Source: Mycobacterium colombiense (GTDB lineage Bacteria; Actinomycetota; Actinomycetes; Mycobacteriales; Mycobacteriaceae). From it: 64,000 nucleotides of DNA. The stretch is taken from positions 124,001-188,000 of the forward strand of contig NZ_LZKI01000115.1 of NCBI RefSeq assembly GCF_001672755.1, given 5' to 3'. The notes beneath the pieces were generated by a model that saw only the letters and a program-made list of their open reading frames with translations, was not told the origin of the DNA and made no database searches. How positions within the stretch are numbered: the stretch's first letter is position 1; each line of letters opens with the position of its first letter. Made by a program: the position numbers and the translations under genes. This document shows, one piece after another, positions 62,876-64,000 of the stretch.

Positions 62876-63298
62876 ATGCACCCGTTCCGTAAAGCCGTCG
62901 AAGAGCGCGACGAGACGAGCATCCAGGCGATGCTGGCCGACACCGTGGTCTTCACCAGCCCGGTGGCGTTCAAGCCCTACGTCGGCAAGCCGATCACAGC
63001 CGCCATCTTGCGCGGCGTGTTACGAATCTTCGAGGACTTCCATTACATCCGCGAGATTCACGACCCGAGCGGGCGCGATCATGCCTTCGTGTTCGAGACC
63101 GGGATAGCCGGGGCGCCGGGGGTGAAGATCACCGGCTGCGACTTCCTGCACTTCGACGACGAGGGTCTGATCGACGACTTCATGGTGATGGTGCGTCCGC
63201 TGTCGGGCGCGACGGCACTGTCGGAGGCGATGGGTGCCCAGTTTGATCGCATCCAGCAGGAGGCGCTCGAATTGGCCAATCAATCCGGTACCGCGTAG
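62876..63298 (+). CDS. NTF2/SnoaL-like protein
   Basis: A 140-residue small-ligand-binding fold: FRKAVEERDETSIQAMLAD, VVFTSPVAFKPYVGKPITA, then LHFDDEGLIDDFMVMVRP. Such proteins are isomerases, cyclases or ligand carriers; the residues here do not point to one. It lies five bases before the LLM oxidoreductase, so the two share a transcript facing away from padR. Confidence 0.85.
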   Translation: MHPFRKAVEERDETSIQAMLADTVVFTSPVAFKPYVGKPITAAILRGVLRIFEDFHYIREIHDPSGRDHAFVFETGIAGAPGVKITGCDFLHFDDEGLIDDFMVMVRPLSGATALSEAMGAQFDRIQQEALELANQSGTA

Positions 63299-63303
63299 AA
63301 GTA

Positions 63304-64000
63304 ATGACCATGCGGATTGGACTGAGCATCAATTATGCGGGCGGGTTCAAGGACGTGGCCGCCGAAGTGGCCGACCTCGAGCGCGCCGGACTGGACATTG
63401 TCTTTGTCCCCGAGGCGTATTCGTTCGACGCGGTGAGCGCACTGGGTTACCTGGCCGCGAGCACCGAACGCGTCGGGTTGGCCTCGGGCATCCTGCAGCT
63501 GTACACCCGGACCCCCACCCTCACCGCGATGACCGCGGCCGGACTGGACTACGTCTCCGACGGCCGGTTCACCCTCGGCCTGGGCGCCTCCGGCCCACAG
63601 GTCATCGAGGGCTTCCACGGTGTTCCCTACGACGCACCGATCGGCCGGACCCGCGAGGTCATCGACATCTGCCGCCAGGTGTGGCGGCGCGAGACCGTGC
63701 AACACCAGGGCAAGCACTACACGATCCCGCTGCCCGCCGACCAGGGCACCGGGCTCGGCAAGCCGCTCAAGCTGATCAATCAGCCTGTCCGCGAGCGCAT
63801 TCCGATATTGGTGGCCGCGCTGGGGCCCAAGAATGTCGAGATGGCGGCCGAGATCGCCGAGGGCTGGCAGCCGATCTTCTATCTGCCCGAAAAGGCGCGA
63901 GACGTGTGGGGGGATGCTCTGGCCGCCGGCCGGGCCAAGCGCGACCCCGGCCTGGGTGAGCTCGACATCTACGCCGGCCCCGTGCTGGCCATCGGTGAAA
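63304..64000 (+). CDS. LLM-class F420-dependent oxidoreductase, 3' end outside the window
   Basis: The reading frame stays open to the end of the window (232 complete codons). The visible part shows the LLM/luciferase-like barrel: MTMRIGLSINYAGGFKDVAAEVADLE, ERVGLASGILQLYTRTPTL, VSDGRFTLGLGASGPQVIEGFHG and PILVAALGPKNVEMAAEIAEGW. F420-dependent oxidation or reduction is expected; the substrate is unknown. It starts five bases after the NTF2-like stop and is probably co-controlled by PadR. Confidence 0.87.
   Translation, partial: MTMRIGLSINYAGGFKDVAAEVADLERAGLDIVFVPEAYSFDAVSALGYLAASTERVGLASGILQLYTRTPTLTAMTAAGLDYVSDGRFTLGLGASGPQVIEGFHGVPYDAPIGRTREVIDICRQVWRRETVQHQGKHYTIPLPADQGTGLGKPLKLINQPVRERIPILVAALGPKNVEMAAEIAEGWQPIFYLPEKARDVWGDALAAGRAKRDPGLGELDIYAGPVLAIGE

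Overview
The window is a dense, GC-rich stretch of chromosome from a non-tuberculous Mycobacterium, probably a slow grower. The evidence is a complete yrbE/mce operon, an mmpS-mmpL pair, a PE/PPE pair of the PPE-PPW kind, a cyclopropane-mycolic-acid-synthase-type methyltransferase, a wax-ester-synthase/DGAT, F420-linked oxidoreductases and a CYP142-type P450. I see no tRNA, rRNA, insertion sequence, prophage or CRISPR array. The first and last genes are cut by the window edges.

Layout. 1-10.5 kb: miscellaneous metabolism (HadAB-like hydratase, GtrA protein, SDR, DUF5134 membrane protein, secreted berberine-bridge-type flavoenzyme, a Crp paralogue, hydrolase, Ddn-like protein, UBP zinc finger, EntS-type exporter). 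10.8-14.8 kb: mmpS-mmpL and a TetR regulator with a clear operator-like inverted repeat. 14.9-16.8 kb: divergent LysR/EamA pair. 16.9-32.3 kb: an mce locus. yrbEA-yrbEB-mceA-F run without gaps and are followed by an Mce-associated protein and an MPT64-like secreted protein. A second Mce-associated protein and a second MPT64-like protein lie on the other side, and a tandem TetR regulator of Mce3R architecture lies downstream. A perfect 9-bp inverted repeat sits in the mce promoter region.

32.5-37.3 kb: small membrane proteins, a lipoprotein coupled to a protein with the IDDTD signature of archaeal TiaS, then a membrane protein-PE-PPE operon. 37.4-43.7 kb: two methyltransferases, a Ddn-like protein, SulP transporter, LLM oxidoreductase and 2-hydroxyacid dehydrogenase. 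43.7-48.9 kb: RsbW-like ATPase, CYP142-like P450, WS/DGAT, and a pair made of an unusual MTHFR-like protein and a methyltransferase. 48.9-53.7 kb: PhoU-like protein, MHS-type transporter, hemerythrin, mycolate methyltransferase and an exported protein. 53.8-64 kb: VOC, YdeI-like, SCO6745-like, NUDIX, HAD, ketopantoate-reductase-like and LCM-type methyltransferase genes, a large Orn/Lys/Arg decarboxylase, and a PadR/NTF2/LLM module.

How it works together. The mce block should encode a complete lipid-import machine (permeases, six Mce proteins, accessory Mam proteins), probably under local TetR control. MmpS/MmpL handles lipid or siderophore-like export. SigF-type promoter sequences (GGTT-N15/16-GGGTA) precede the RsbW-like gene, the MHS transporter and an exported-protein gene, with a weaker match before hemerythrin. 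This suggests part of the 43-53 kb region belongs to a general stress regulon. Many intergenic regions carry good inverted repeats, reported separately.
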